From Glycomyces salinus (GTDB lineage Bacteria; Actinomycetota; Actinomycetes; Mycobacteriales; Micromonosporaceae), in contig NZ_JAELXW010000018.1 of the NCBI RefSeq assembly GCF_016428645.1, positions 1-64,000 of the forward strand: a stretch of DNA of 64,000 nt, written 5' to 3'. Positions 17,604 through 25,620 of the stretch are shown here, piece by piece. Made by a program: the position numbers and the translations under genes. Every line of letters begins with the position of its first letter. Positions within the stretch are counted from its first letter, which is position 1. The notes below the pieces were generated by a model. It did not search any database and was not told where the DNA came from. It saw only the letters and a program-made list of their open reading frames with translations.

Positions 17604-18953
17604 ATGGCAGAACTGATCGCCCCGACCGTCCGCCTCGCCGACTCCTTCGCCGAGGCGATCGAGGAGTTCATCGCCGAAGGCCGCGGCGGACCGGGCGACC
17701 ACAGCCTCACCGGCGACCTGATCCGCAACTTCGCCCGAGGCGCCGACGGCGCCGCATGGGTGGCCGACTTCCTCGCCTACGAGCGGCGCTTCGAGACCCA
17801 CCCGCCCGAGTACTTCGTGCCCATGACCGTCTACTGGTGGGTCGAGGTCGAGACCTACCTGGGCCGCATCTCCGTCCGGCACCGGCTCAACGACCGCCTC
17901 TTCGAGATCGGCGGGCACATCGGATACGATGTGCGGCCAAGCGCCCGCTGCAAGGGCCACGCCACAGCCATGCTCGCCGCGACCCTGCCCCGGGTGGCCG
18001 CCCTCGGCGTCGAGAAGGCCCTCATCACCTGTGACTACGACAACATCGCCTCGCGCAAGGTCATCGAACGCAACGGCGGCGTCTTCGAGGACCAGCGCGG
18101 CAAGAAGCTCCGATTCTGGGTGCCCACCGGACCAGGAGCCGAGCCCGACCACGGAGAACGCCCACATGCTCAAACGCGTCGATTACGACCGCACCCTCCA
18201 CCCCGGCTACGCCCGCGGCCGCGCCCTGCTGCCGGTCAGCCGGGCCGCCTGGCTGCGCGCCTTCCGGATCCACGCCGGAGACGACCGCATCGAGATGATC
18301 CTCGACGTCGGCTCCGGCACCGGCCGATTCTCGCCGGTCCTGGCCGACGGCTTCGACGCCGACGTGGTCGGCGTCGAACCCTCGTTGCGAATGCGCGAGA
18401 TCGCCCGGACCGAGTCGGCCCACCCGGCGGTCACCTACGCGGAGGGGTCGGCCGCCGACGTGCCCCTTCCCGACGGCGCCGCCGACCTGTCCCTGATGTT
18501 CCTGGTCTGGCACCACGTGCCCGACCGGGCCGCCGCCGCGGCCGAACTGGCCCGCGCCCTCGCCCCCGGCGCGCGCCTGCTGATGGCCACGACCTTCGCC
18601 GACCGGCTCAAGGACCTGCTGCTCTACCGCTACTTCCCGCGCACCCGCCAGATCGACGTCGAACTGTTCCCGACCCTCGCCGAGACCGTCGAGCTGTTCG
18701 ACGCCGCCGGATTCGAGCACACCGCCCTGACCGAGGTCCGCCACCGCTCGGCAGAGAGCCTGGCCGAGTACGCCGCACGCCAGCGCCTGCGGGCCCTGTC
18801 GGTCTACGAGCACCTGACCGAGGCCGAATACGAGGACGGCATGGCCGCGCTCGAAGCCGACGCCGCCGCCGAGACCGAGCCCCGCCCGGTCGAGGCCGAC
18901 TGCGACCTTCTGGTCCTCACTCGCCGTCCGGACTGACCAGCCCCGTGTTGTAG
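17604..18953 (+). CDS. GNAT N-acetyltransferase; reading frame runs on through the next gene
   Basis: The first 175 or so residues (to about 18126) form a GNAT acetyltransferase of the type beginning MAELIAPTVRL, with the acetyl-CoA loop VRPSARCKGHATAML and a C-terminal ASRKVIERNGG strand. Related proteins stop about here, but this frame has no stop codon until 18951, giving 449 codons whose last 270 are Arg/Pro-rich and look like out-of-frame translation of the methyltransferase gene. Either the stop was lost by substitution or a small indel, or there is an assembly error. The functional part is only the N-terminal domain. Confidence 0.65.
   Translation: MAELIAPTVRLADSFAEAIEEFIAEGRGGPGDHSLTGDLIRNFARGADGAAWVADFLAYERRFETHPPEYFVPMTVYWWVEVETYLGRISVRHRLNDRLFEIGGHIGYDVRPSARCKGHATAMLAATLPRVAALGVEKALITCDYDNIASRKVIERNGGVFEDQRGKKLRFWVPTGPGAEPDHGERPHAQTRRLRPHPPPRLRPRPRPAAGQPGRLAARLPDPRRRRPHRDDPRRRLRHRPILAGPGRRLRRRRGRRRTLVANARDRPDRVGPPGGHLRGGVGRRRAPSRRRRRPVPDVPGLAPRARPGRRRGRTGPRPRPRRAPADGHDLRRPAQGPAALPLLPAHPPDRRRTVPDPRRDRRAVRRRRIRAHRPDRGPPPLGREPGRVRRTPAPAGPVGLRAPDRGRIRGRHGRARSRRRRRDRAPPGRGRLRPSGPHSPSGLTSPVL
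18166..18936 (+). CDS. class I SAM-dependent methyltransferase
   Basis: 256 residues. The SAM-binding motif I is ILDVGSGTGRFSP, motif II GVEPSLRMRE, and the methyltransferase type 11 pattern continues with VWHHVPDRAAAAAELARAL. Cytoplasmic, substrate unknown. ATG at 18166, with GGAGAA upstream; the same frame is open further upstream inside the acetyltransferase gene. Its 3' end overlaps the convergent response regulator gene by 20 nt. Confidence 0.83.
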   Translation: MLKRVDYDRTLHPGYARGRALLPVSRAAWLRAFRIHAGDDRIEMILDVGSGTGRFSPVLADGFDADVVGVEPSLRMREIARTESAHPAVTYAEGSAADVPLPDGAADLSLMFLVWHHVPDRAAAAAELARALAPGARLLMATTFADRLKDLLLYRYFPRTRQIDVELFPTLAETVELFDAAGFEHTALTEVRHRSAESLAEYAARQRLRALSVYEHLTEAEYEDGMAALEADAAAETEPRPVEADCDLLVLTRRPD

Positions 18954-19591
18954 GCGAAGATCACCGCCTGCACCCGGTCCCGGGCCCCGATCTTGGCCAG
19001 GATCCGGCCCACGTGCGTCTTCACCGTCGACTCGGCCAGGTGGAAGCGCCCGGCGATCTCGGCGTTGTTCCAGCCCCGGCCGATCGCGGTCAGCACCTCG
19101 CGCTCCCGCTCGGTCAGCACCGCCAGCCGCTCGGCGGACTTGGCGTCCTCCGGCTCGCCGTCGACCGGGAACTGGTCGGCGAAGCGGTCCAGCAGCCGCC
19201 GCGTCAGCTTCGGGGCCACCACCGCGTCCCCGGCGGCCACCACCCGGATGCCCGTCAGCAGCTCCTCGGGCTGGGCGTCCTTGACCAGGAACCCGCTCGC
19301 CCCCGCCCGCAGCGCCGCGTAGGCGTACTCGTCCAGGTCGAACGTGGTCAGCACCAGGACCCGGCTGCGGCCGCCCGCGGCGATGATCCGCCGCGTCGCC
19401 TCGATCCCGTCCATGCCCGGCATGCGCACGTCCATCAGCACCACGTCCGGGGCCAGCTCGGCGGCCATGCGCACCGCCTCGGTCCCCGTCTCGGCCTCAC
19501 CGAGCACCGACAGGTCCTCCTGGCTCTCGACCAGCATCCGGAAACCCATGCGCTGCAAGGGATGGTCATCGACGATCAGCAGTGTGGTCAA
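18917..19591 (-). CDS. NarL/FixJ-type response regulator
   Basis: 224 residues. Receiver domain with acidic pair DD near the N-terminus, phosphoacceptor Asp54 in VVLMDVRMPGMDG, Thr in VLTTFD and Lys in FLVKDAQ. C-terminal LuxR-type helix-turn-helix with LTEREREVLTAIGRG and STVKTHVGRI. Start is a TTG with GAGGAG 8 nt upstream; the TTG overlaps the TGA of the kinase gene by 4 nt. It is the cognate partner of the adjacent kinase. Confidence 0.9.
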   Translation of the reverse strand: MTTLLIVDDHPLQRMGFRMLVESQEDLSVLGEAETGTEAVRMAAELAPDVVLMDVRMPGMDGIEATRRIIAAGGRSRVLVLTTFDLDEYAYAALRAGASGFLVKDAQPEELLTGIRVVAAGDAVVAPKLTRRLLDRFADQFPVDGEPEDAKSAERLAVLTEREREVLTAIGRGWNNAEIAGRFHLAESTVKTHVGRILAKIGARDRVQAVIFAYNTGLVSPDGE

Positions 19592-20847
19592 GGCCGTGAC
19601 TCCTCGGTCGGCGTGGTCTGCGAATCCTGGTCCTGCCCGTTCCGGGGCAGCCACAGGGCCACTCGCCAGCCCCCGGCCGGCTGCGGCCCGGCCTCTATTG
19701 TGCCGCCGAAGGCCGAGGCGCGTTCGCGCAGTCCCGCCAGGCCCCGCATGGGCCCGGCGTCGGCGACCGCCGGTCCGGAGTTGCCCACCGACGCGGCCAG
19801 CCCGTCGTCCCGGTAGTCCAGCGTCACCTGTGCTCGGCGCGGCTCGGACGCGTGCTTGAGGACGTTCGTCAGCGCCTCCTGCACCGTCCGGTACACCGCC
19901 AGCTGCTGGTTCTCGGTCAGGTCCCACCGCTCGCCCGAGACCCGCACCGACACCGGCAGTCCCGCCTCCCGGACCCGCTCGATCAGCGTCTCCAGTTCGG
20001 ACAGGCCCGGCTGCGGGGCCAGCTCGCCCACCTGGTCGGCGTCGTCGGCGTTGAGCACCGACAGGACCCTCCGCAGCTCCCCGAGCGCCTGGCGGCTGGT
20101 CGCCCCGATCGCCTCCAGCGCCTCCTTGGCCCGCTCCGGTGCGGCCGTGGCCGCGTACGCGCCCCCGTCTGCCAGCGCGTTGATGACCGCCAGGTTGTGG
20201 CCGATGATGTCGTGCATCTCCCGGGCGATCCGGGTCCGCTCGGCCGAGACCGCGTCCCGCGCGACCTGGTCGCTGACCGACTGGTGGAAGGACCGGCGGG
20301 TCTTGATGACGAGCGCGATCAGGGCCACCAGCCAGAATATGGTCGCACCGCCGAGTAGCGCCGTGGCCACCTCCGAGGCGTCGGCGTCGATGCCGGTCAT
20401 CCAGATCTCCATCGAGGTCTGGACCGCCACGATCCCCGCCGCGACCCACATCAGGCGGGTGGACCGGCGCAGCACCAGGTTGAACAGGACGGGAACGAAC
20501 GCGAGCGCGATCGCCGCGTCGACCGGCGCGGGTGCCTGCGGGCCCTCCGGCCGCCAGATGGACAGGTAGTACAGCGTGATCGGCACGTTCTGGCTGAGGA
20601 ACACCGCGAAGGGGTACCGCCGCCGCCACACGACCGGCACCATCAGCATGAGGATCAGCGCGATCGCGAGGACCCGCTCGCCGGCGCCGATGTCGATCAC
20701 GGCCGCGCCGATCAGGATCGCCAGCCCGACGACCGCCACCGGCCCGATGTCCCACCACAGCGGGTGCCGGGAATCGAATCCCCACACCCGCTGCAGCAGT
20801 CCCGGTTTCCTCGGTTTCACGGCCCGCCTGCCCGTCACTTCCGACAC
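19588..20847 (-). CDS. sensor histidine kinase (DesK/NarX type)
   Basis: 419 residues. Five to six predicted membrane segments in the first 185 residues, then HisKA_3 with phosphoacceptor His212 in REMHDIIGHNLA and a HATPase domain with VQEALTNVLKHA and GLAGLRERASAFGG. GTG start; a GACAAT -10 box lies 6 nt before it, consistent with a leaderless transcript. It sits between its response regulator and an ABC-2 exporter on the same strand, so the system may regulate that exporter, as in many actinobacterial stress modules. Confidence 0.9.
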   Translation of the reverse strand: MSEVTGRRAVKPRKPGLLQRVWGFDSRHPLWWDIGPVAVVGLAILIGAAVIDIGAGERVLAIALILMLMVPVVWRRRYPFAVFLSQNVPITLYYLSIWRPEGPQAPAPVDAAIALAFVPVLFNLVLRRSTRLMWVAAGIVAVQTSMEIWMTGIDADASEVATALLGGATIFWLVALIALVIKTRRSFHQSVSDQVARDAVSAERTRIAREMHDIIGHNLAVINALADGGAYAATAAPERAKEALEAIGATSRQALGELRRVLSVLNADDADQVGELAPQPGLSELETLIERVREAGLPVSVRVSGERWDLTENQQLAVYRTVQEALTNVLKHASEPRRAQVTLDYRDDGLAASVGNSGPAVADAGPMRGLAGLRERASAFGGTIEAGPQPAGGWRVALWLPRNGQDQDSQTTPTEESRP

Positions 20848-20857
20848 GTCGGCATTG

Positions 20858-21685
20858 TCACACGTCGCGGCGCCTGAGGAGGACGGCCGCGAGTCCGAAG
20901 GTGACGACGATCCAGATGCCCATCCAGGTCCACGACTCGCCGAGCGTCAGATTCGCTCCGGCGGTGTCGGACATCGACAGGGTGTTGACGACCTCCCCGG
21001 GCGTGTAGGGGACGGCGTCGGCGACCCACTGCCACGGCAGCATCGTCGCCAGCTGCGGCAGGATCATGATCACGCCGATGTAGAAGGCGATCGACCCGGC
21101 CGAGTTGCGCAGGATCGCGCCCAGGGCCAGACCGAGCAGGCCCAGGTAGGCGATGGTCGCCACGTACCCGGTGAGCACCCGCAGCGTGGTGGCGTCCGAC
21201 AGGCTCGCCCCGCCCAGGTCGGTGCCGCTGAGGATCGCTTGCGTCCCATAGAAGGTCGCCAGCACCACCGCCGAGTAGACGCCCACGACGACGGCGGCGA
21301 ACACGGCCGCCTTCGCCCACAGCACGCCGGTCCGGCGCGGCGCGGCCGACATCGTCGAGCGGATCGACCCGGTCGTGTACTCCCCGGTGATGAACAGGGC
21401 CCCCAGCACGGCGATGAACACCCCGCTGAGCAGGAACCCGAACAGGACGTCGCCCGGGGCCATGCCGAAGCCGTCCGCGCTCGGGTCGTAGTTGGCGCTG
21501 TAGTCGGCCGAGACGGCCACTGCGATCCCGGCCCCGAACAGGGCCGCGCAGACCAGCACGATCCAGCTCGACCGCAGCGACCAGAACTTGGTCCACTCGC
21601 TGCGCATCAGGCCGAAGGCGGTGAGCCGGTAGTCCGAGGGCGGGGTGTAGACCGCCCGGTTCTCAATGAGCGTCGCGGAGGTCAT
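20858..21685 (-). CDS. ABC-2 type transporter permease
   Basis: 275 residues with about six membrane segments; a cytoplasmic N-terminus (LTAFGLMRSEWTKFWSLRS) typical of ABC-2 permeases. The ATG overlaps the stop of the ATPase gene by one base. Together they form an exporter of unknown cargo; the 10-bp gap to the kinase gene suggests shared control. Confidence 0.88.
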   Translation of the reverse strand: MTSATLIENRAVYTPPSDYRLTAFGLMRSEWTKFWSLRSSWIVLVCAALFGAGIAVAVSADYSANYDPSADGFGMAPGDVLFGFLLSGVFIAVLGALFITGEYTTGSIRSTMSAAPRRTGVLWAKAAVFAAVVVGVYSAVVLATFYGTQAILSGTDLGGASLSDATTLRVLTGYVATIAYLGLLGLALGAILRNSAGSIAFYIGVIMILPQLATMLPWQWVADAVPYTPGEVVNTLSMSDTAGANLTLGESWTWMGIWIVVTFGLAAVLLRRRDV

Positions 21686-22605
21686 CAGGCCGCCACTCCT
21701 TCCTTGCTCTGCTGGTACTCGACCGAGTCGGCGGTGATCTCCATGAACACGTCCTCCAGGGAGGCGCGCTGGGTGTGCAGCTCGTGCAGCACCAGTCCGT
21801 GGGCGGCCGCGGTCTCGCCGATGAAGGCCGACCCGGTGCCCCGGACCTCCAGCACCCCCGACTCGGGACTGGTGATGGACACGCCCGGCCCCTGGAGGCG
21901 TTCGGCCAGCGCCGCGGCGTTGGGCGAGACGACCTTGACCGCGCCGCCGCCGCGGCTCTCGACGAAGTCGTCGACGGTGGTGTCGGCCAGGAGCCTGCCC
22001 TGCCCGATGACGACCAGGTGCTCGGCGGTCTGGGCCAGCTCGCTCATCAGGTGCGAGGACAGGAACACCGTCCGGCCCTCGGCGGCCAGCCGCTTGAGCA
22101 GCTGCCTGATCCAGCGGACCCCGTCGGGGTCCAGGCCGTTGACCGGCTCGTCCAGGATGAGCACGGCCGGGTCGCCCAGGAGGGCGACGGCGATGCCGAG
22201 CCGCTGCCCCATGCCGAGGCTGAACCCGCCGACGCGCTTGCCGGCGACGTCGGACAGGCCCACCATGTCGATCACCTCGGACACCCGCCGCTTGGGGATG
22301 CCGTGGGTGTGGGCCAGCGCCAGCAGGTGCTTGTACGCCGACCGGCCGGCGTGCACCGACTTGGCCTCCAGGAGCGCCCCGACCTCGGTCAGGGGCGCCC
22401 GGAACCGGTCGTAGCGCTGGCCGCCAACCCGGACGGTCCCCGAGGTGGGGGCGTCGAGGCCGACGATGGTGCGCATCGTGGTCGACTTCCCGGCGCCGTT
22501 GGGGCCGAGGAAGCCGGTGACGGCACCCGGCTTGACGGTGAAGCTGAGGTCGTCCACGGCGGTCTTCTTGCCGTAGCGCTTGGTCAGGTGCTCGATTTCG
22601 ATCAT
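21685..22605 (-). CDS. ABC transporter ATP-binding protein
   Basis: 306 residues. Walker A GPNGAGKST, Q-loop, signature GFSLGMGQRLGIA (LSGGQ equivalent), Walker B VLILDEPVNGLDPDG and the His switch in SSHLMSE. Pairs with the adjacent ABC-2 permease. The C-terminal 80 residues are the extra domain found in drug/antibiotic-type exporter ATPases. I start at MIEIEHLTKRYGKK, 7 nt behind a TAACGT box. Confidence 0.9.
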   Translation of the reverse strand: MIEIEHLTKRYGKKTAVDDLSFTVKPGAVTGFLGPNGAGKSTTMRTIVGLDAPTSGTVRVGGQRYDRFRAPLTEVGALLEAKSVHAGRSAYKHLLALAHTHGIPKRRVSEVIDMVGLSDVAGKRVGGFSLGMGQRLGIAVALLGDPAVLILDEPVNGLDPDGVRWIRQLLKRLAAEGRTVFLSSHLMSELAQTAEHLVVIGQGRLLADTTVDDFVESRGGGAVKVVSPNAAALAERLQGPGVSITSPESGVLEVRGTGSAFIGETAAAHGLVLHELHTQRASLEDVFMEITADSVEYQQSKEGVAA

Positions 22606-22612
22606 GGACACG

Positions 22613-22618
22613 ACGTTA
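22613..22618 (-). promoter_or_regulatory. -10 box of the ABC exporter operon (leaderless)
   Basis: TAACGT on the minus strand, 7 nt before the ATG of the ATPase gene. The identical hexamer and spacing occur at the second DedA-like gene. Confidence 0.45.
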
Positions 22619-22724
22619 CGGCCGCCGCCGCCCGGTTCCATCGGGCTCGGGCCTGAACTTCGCGGCCCCCGGTCATACCCCGGTACTACGCCGCGAGTAG
22701 TCCCGACGCCCCACCGCGCCCGCG

Positions 22725-24302
22725 CTACTTGGCCTCGGCATAGGTGTCGACGGTCTTCGGCCGCAGCGGGATCCGCACCGGCACGTCCCCGAACAGCGTC
22801 CGGGTGGCCCCGGCCGCGGCCTCCTCGATCGCCGCCGAGACGGCCTCGGCGTGCTCGGCCCGGCAGTGGACCATCACCTCGTCGTGCAGGAAGAACACCA
22901 GCTCGCCGAGGCCGTGCTCGTGCAGCGACCGCCGCAGCAGCGCCAGCACCACGTTCGCCCACTCGGCGGCGGTGCCCTGGACGATGAAGTTGCGGGTGAA
23001 CCGGCCCCGGCCCCGGGCGACCTGCGTGCCGTCCTCGGAGTTGAGCCGCTTCCACCACTTGTCGCCGGGGACAGGCACGGTGCGGCCGAGCCAGGTGCGG
23101 ACGACGCCGCCCTTCTCGCCGATGCGCGCGGCCGACTCGACCCGGTCGAACGCGGCCGGGAACCGCTCGCGCATGAGCTGCACGAGCGCGGCCGCGTCAC
23201 CGGCGGTGCCGCCGTACATCGCCGAGATCAGCGCGATCTTCGCCTTCGACCGCTCCCCGCCGAGGTCGGGCGCCAGCTCGGTGTAGACGTCGTCGGCGGC
23301 GGTGGCCGCGATCATCGCCTCGTCGCCGCTGATGGCCGCCAGCAGTCGCGGTTCGAGCTGGGCCGCGTCGGCGACGACCAGCTTCCAGCCCGGCTCGGCG
23401 CGGATGGCCGCGCGGACGGCGTGCGGCATCTGGAGCGCCCCGCCGCCGTCGGTGCCCCAGCGTCCGGTGTCGGCCGACCCGACCGCGTAGACCGGCCGGA
23501 ACCGTCCCTCTGCCACCCACTCGTCGGCCCAATTCCAACCGAACGCCGTCCACACCCGCGCGTGCTCGCGGTAGACCTTCAGTGCCCCGACCGCCGGATG
23601 GTCGATCGAGTGCAGCTCCCAGGCGTGCGTGGTCTTGACGTTCAATCCGGCCGCGTGGAAGGCCGCCAGCACCTGCTTGGTCGAGTCCGGATTCAACTGA
23701 TGGCCGAACGCCTCGGTCACCTTGTCAGCGAGGGCCTGGAGCTTGCGCGGCCGCATGCCCTTGGTGGGACGGGGCCCCAGCAGCTCCCGCAGGAGCTCGT
23801 CGTGGACGGCCACGTCGAACGGCACGCCGGTGCGGGCCATCTCGGCCCCGACCAGAGCGCCGGCCGACTCGGCGGCCAGCAGCGTCTCCAGCCCGGGAAG
23901 CCCGGCCGACCGCAGCCGCCGCCGCTGGTCGAGCCAGGTCGCCTGGAGGCGGGTGAGCAGGGCCGGGCCGTCGACCGGTTCGGGCTCGCGCTCGAAGAGC
24001 GTCCCGGCGTCCGGATCGGACTGGGCCACCGCGGCGGGCGGCTCGTGCTGCTCGACACGCGAGAGGATCCGCTCGGCCAGCCGCAGGTCCCGGCCCCGGC
24101 ACAACCGCGCGCCCGCCGCCAGCAGCGGCGGATAGTCGCGGGCGGTGTCGGCCAGCACCCACCGCGGAGCCTGGTCGGCCTCGGCCGACGCCACCGCTTC
24201 GGCCAGGTCCGAGTGGTGGCGCATCTCCCCGCCGGGCAGGGACATCGTCCAGCCGTCCCCGCCGCGACCCGGCACCAGCGCTACCTCCACCCCTCCAGCC
24301 AA
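22725..24302 (-). CDS. PolA-like bifunctional 3'-5' exonuclease/DNA polymerase
   Basis: 525 residues, an actinobacterial family A polymerase without a 5'-nuclease domain. Polymerase motif A is VVADAAQLEPRLL (the DYSQIELR site, with Asp retained), motif B region KIALISAMYGG, and motif C FFLHDEVMVH. The N-terminal 180 residues occupy the exonuclease position, but I cannot find a clear DEDD set, so the exonuclease activity is doubtful. Role presumably in repair or primer removal. Start is uncertain: TTG at 24302 or GTG at 24290 (MEVALVPG), neither with a well-spaced ribosome site. Confidence 0.83.
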   Translation of the reverse strand: MAGGVEVALVPGRGGDGWTMSLPGGEMRHHSDLAEAVASAEADQAPRWVLADTARDYPPLLAAGARLCRGRDLRLAERILSRVEQHEPPAAVAQSDPDAGTLFEREPEPVDGPALLTRLQATWLDQRRRLRSAGLPGLETLLAAESAGALVGAEMARTGVPFDVAVHDELLRELLGPRPTKGMRPRKLQALADKVTEAFGHQLNPDSTKQVLAAFHAAGLNVKTTHAWELHSIDHPAVGALKVYREHARVWTAFGWNWADEWVAEGRFRPVYAVGSADTGRWGTDGGGALQMPHAVRAAIRAEPGWKLVVADAAQLEPRLLAAISGDEAMIAATAADDVYTELAPDLGGERSKAKIALISAMYGGTAGDAAALVQLMRERFPAAFDRVESAARIGEKGGVVRTWLGRTVPVPGDKWWKRLNSEDGTQVARGRGRFTRNFIVQGTAAEWANVVLALLRRSLHEHGLGELVFFLHDEVMVHCRAEHAEAVSAAIEEAAAGATRTLFGDVPVRIPLRPKTVDTYAEAK

Positions 24303-24344
24303 GCACGGCCCACCGACATCCGCAGGTGCCTCGTCCGGCTGCCT

Positions 24345-24702
24345 TCAGTCGCGGGTGGTCTTGCCGCTGATGGTGGTGCCGGGTTTCCTGCTCAGCAGCG
24401 CGAATGAGTCCCTGTCGAACTCGCGACCCAGATGAGCCCAGTCGGCGGCGCCTTCATGGCGGTCGGCGGTCTCGGTGATGATCTGGTGAGCGAGTGCGTC
24501 GGCTTCGCGAAAGCTCAGTCCTTCGGGCAGATTGAGGCGGAGCATGTAGCGTTCATGCTCGAACAGTTCGCCGAGCGCACGCTCGCTGTATTCCAAGTCG
24601 TCTTCGTAGAAGTCGCCCATGCTCGAACAGTTCGCCGAGCGCACGCTCGCTGTATTCCAAGTCGTCTTCGTAGAAGTCGCCGGTTTGCTGGCTCGTGCCC
24701 AT
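24345..24702 (-). pseudogene. small acidic protein gene disrupted by a 64-bp tandem duplication
   Basis: The original gene reads from ATG 24702 (MGTSQQTGDFYEDDLEYSER) into a helical protein of about 97 residues ending ISGKTTRD. A perfect 64-bp tandem repeat shifts the frame by one base, so translation from 24702 ends at 24553. The second repeat copy is back in the original frame and the junction creates a new ATG at 24620 from which 91 residues could be made, lacking only the first few. I do not recognise the family. It is divergent from a GntR/UTRA regulator and separated from it by an AT-rich operator-like sequence, so the two probably form a unit. Confidence 0.65.
24554..24681. repeat. 64-bp perfect tandem duplication
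   Basis: Copies at 24554-24617 and 24618-24681 are identical. Since 64 is not a multiple of three it breaks the reading frame of the minus-strand gene. Such a repeat can collapse by slippage or recombination, giving an on/off switch. Confidence 0.9.
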
Positions 24703-24751
24703 GGTCGTCTCCTCAGCGCTCGTGGTCGGAGAGCTCGTGTCTGGATAACAT

Positions 24752-24768
24752 ATTATAACGAGTATAAT
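24752..24768. promoter_or_regulatory. operator and divergent promoter between the small gene and gntR
   Basis: ATTATA and TATAAT flank ACGAG. The arms are exact inverted repeats and each is also a consensus -10 box, one per strand, in an AT-rich island. On the minus strand the centre reads TACTCGTTATA; TACTCGTTGTA recurs at 24833-24843 just upstream of gntR, suggesting two binding sites for the GntR protein. Confidence 0.55.
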
Positions 24769-24864
24769 GAGATGTCGAGCCGGGTGGACTGCCGATAATC
24801 GGACAAGTGCAGTAGCGTCGGGGAACATGGAATACTCGTTGTACTGAGCGGGAAGGAGGCCGAT

Positions 24865-25620
24865 GTGACCAAGCCCGGACGCCCCGCTTATCTCCGGATC
24901 GCCGACGACCTTCGGGACCGGATCATCGGCGGCGACCTCGCTCCGGACGAACTTCTTCCCAGCGAGAGCTCCCTCGAAGCGCAATACAAGAAGTCGCGCA
25001 TCGTGGTTCGGAACGCCGTCAAGGTCCTTCGATCCGAAGGCTTGGTGATCACCGAACACGGCAAGGGCACCAGAGTGCGAAGCGTCCGGAAGGTCATACG
25101 CGACAGTGCGGGCCGGTACTCTCGGAACAGGACGGCCGACGTCTCTCCGTTCAAACGCGATGCCGGCGAGTCCGGGCAGCGCGGGGGATGGGAACACGAG
25201 AGCGTCAAGACCCGTGCCTCCGATGCGATCGCACAGCGACTGGGCATCGAAGCAGGGGATCCGGTCATGCGCACCAACTACCTGTTCCAGGTCAACGGCG
25301 AGCCCGTCCAGATCTCAACTTCGTACGAGCCGCTCTCCCTGACCGAGAACACCTCGGCCGAGTACCCCGAAGACGGTGCGGCAGTGGGCGTCATCGCACG
25401 TATGGACACCGTCGGCGTGCACGTGGATCATGTGATCGAGAAGGTCAATGCGCGCGCCGCGCGGCCTGAAGAGATACGGCGGCTGGACCTACCGGCTGAA
25501 GGGTCCTACGTCCTGCTGATAGAGCGGACCCACTTCGCTGGAGAAACCCCGGTCGAGACCTGCGACATCGTATTCCCCGGCGACCGGTACGAGCTGAACT
25601 ACCGCATCGACGTCGACTGA
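24865..25620 (+). CDS. GntR-family transcriptional regulator (HutC/UTRA type)
   Basis: 251 residues. N-terminal winged helix (about 8-75: AYLRIADDLRDRIIGGDL, LPSESSLEAQYKKSR) and a C-terminal UTRA ligand domain (about 100-250) with IAQRLGIEAGDPVMRTNYLF. GTG start with GGAAGGAGG 5 nt upstream. It resembles the KorSA-like regulators of actinomycete mobile elements as well as sugar-responsive HutC regulators; the neighbourhood does not decide. Its stop abuts the convergent lacI stop. Confidence 0.87.
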   Translation: MTKPGRPAYLRIADDLRDRIIGGDLAPDELLPSESSLEAQYKKSRIVVRNAVKVLRSEGLVITEHGKGTRVRSVRKVIRDSAGRYSRNRTADVSPFKRDAGESGQRGGWEHESVKTRASDAIAQRLGIEAGDPVMRTNYLFQVNGEPVQISTSYEPLSLTENTSAEYPEDGAAVGVIARMDTVGVHVDHVIEKVNARAARPEEIRRLDLPAEGSYVLLIERTHFAGETPVETCDIVFPGDRYELNYRIDVD

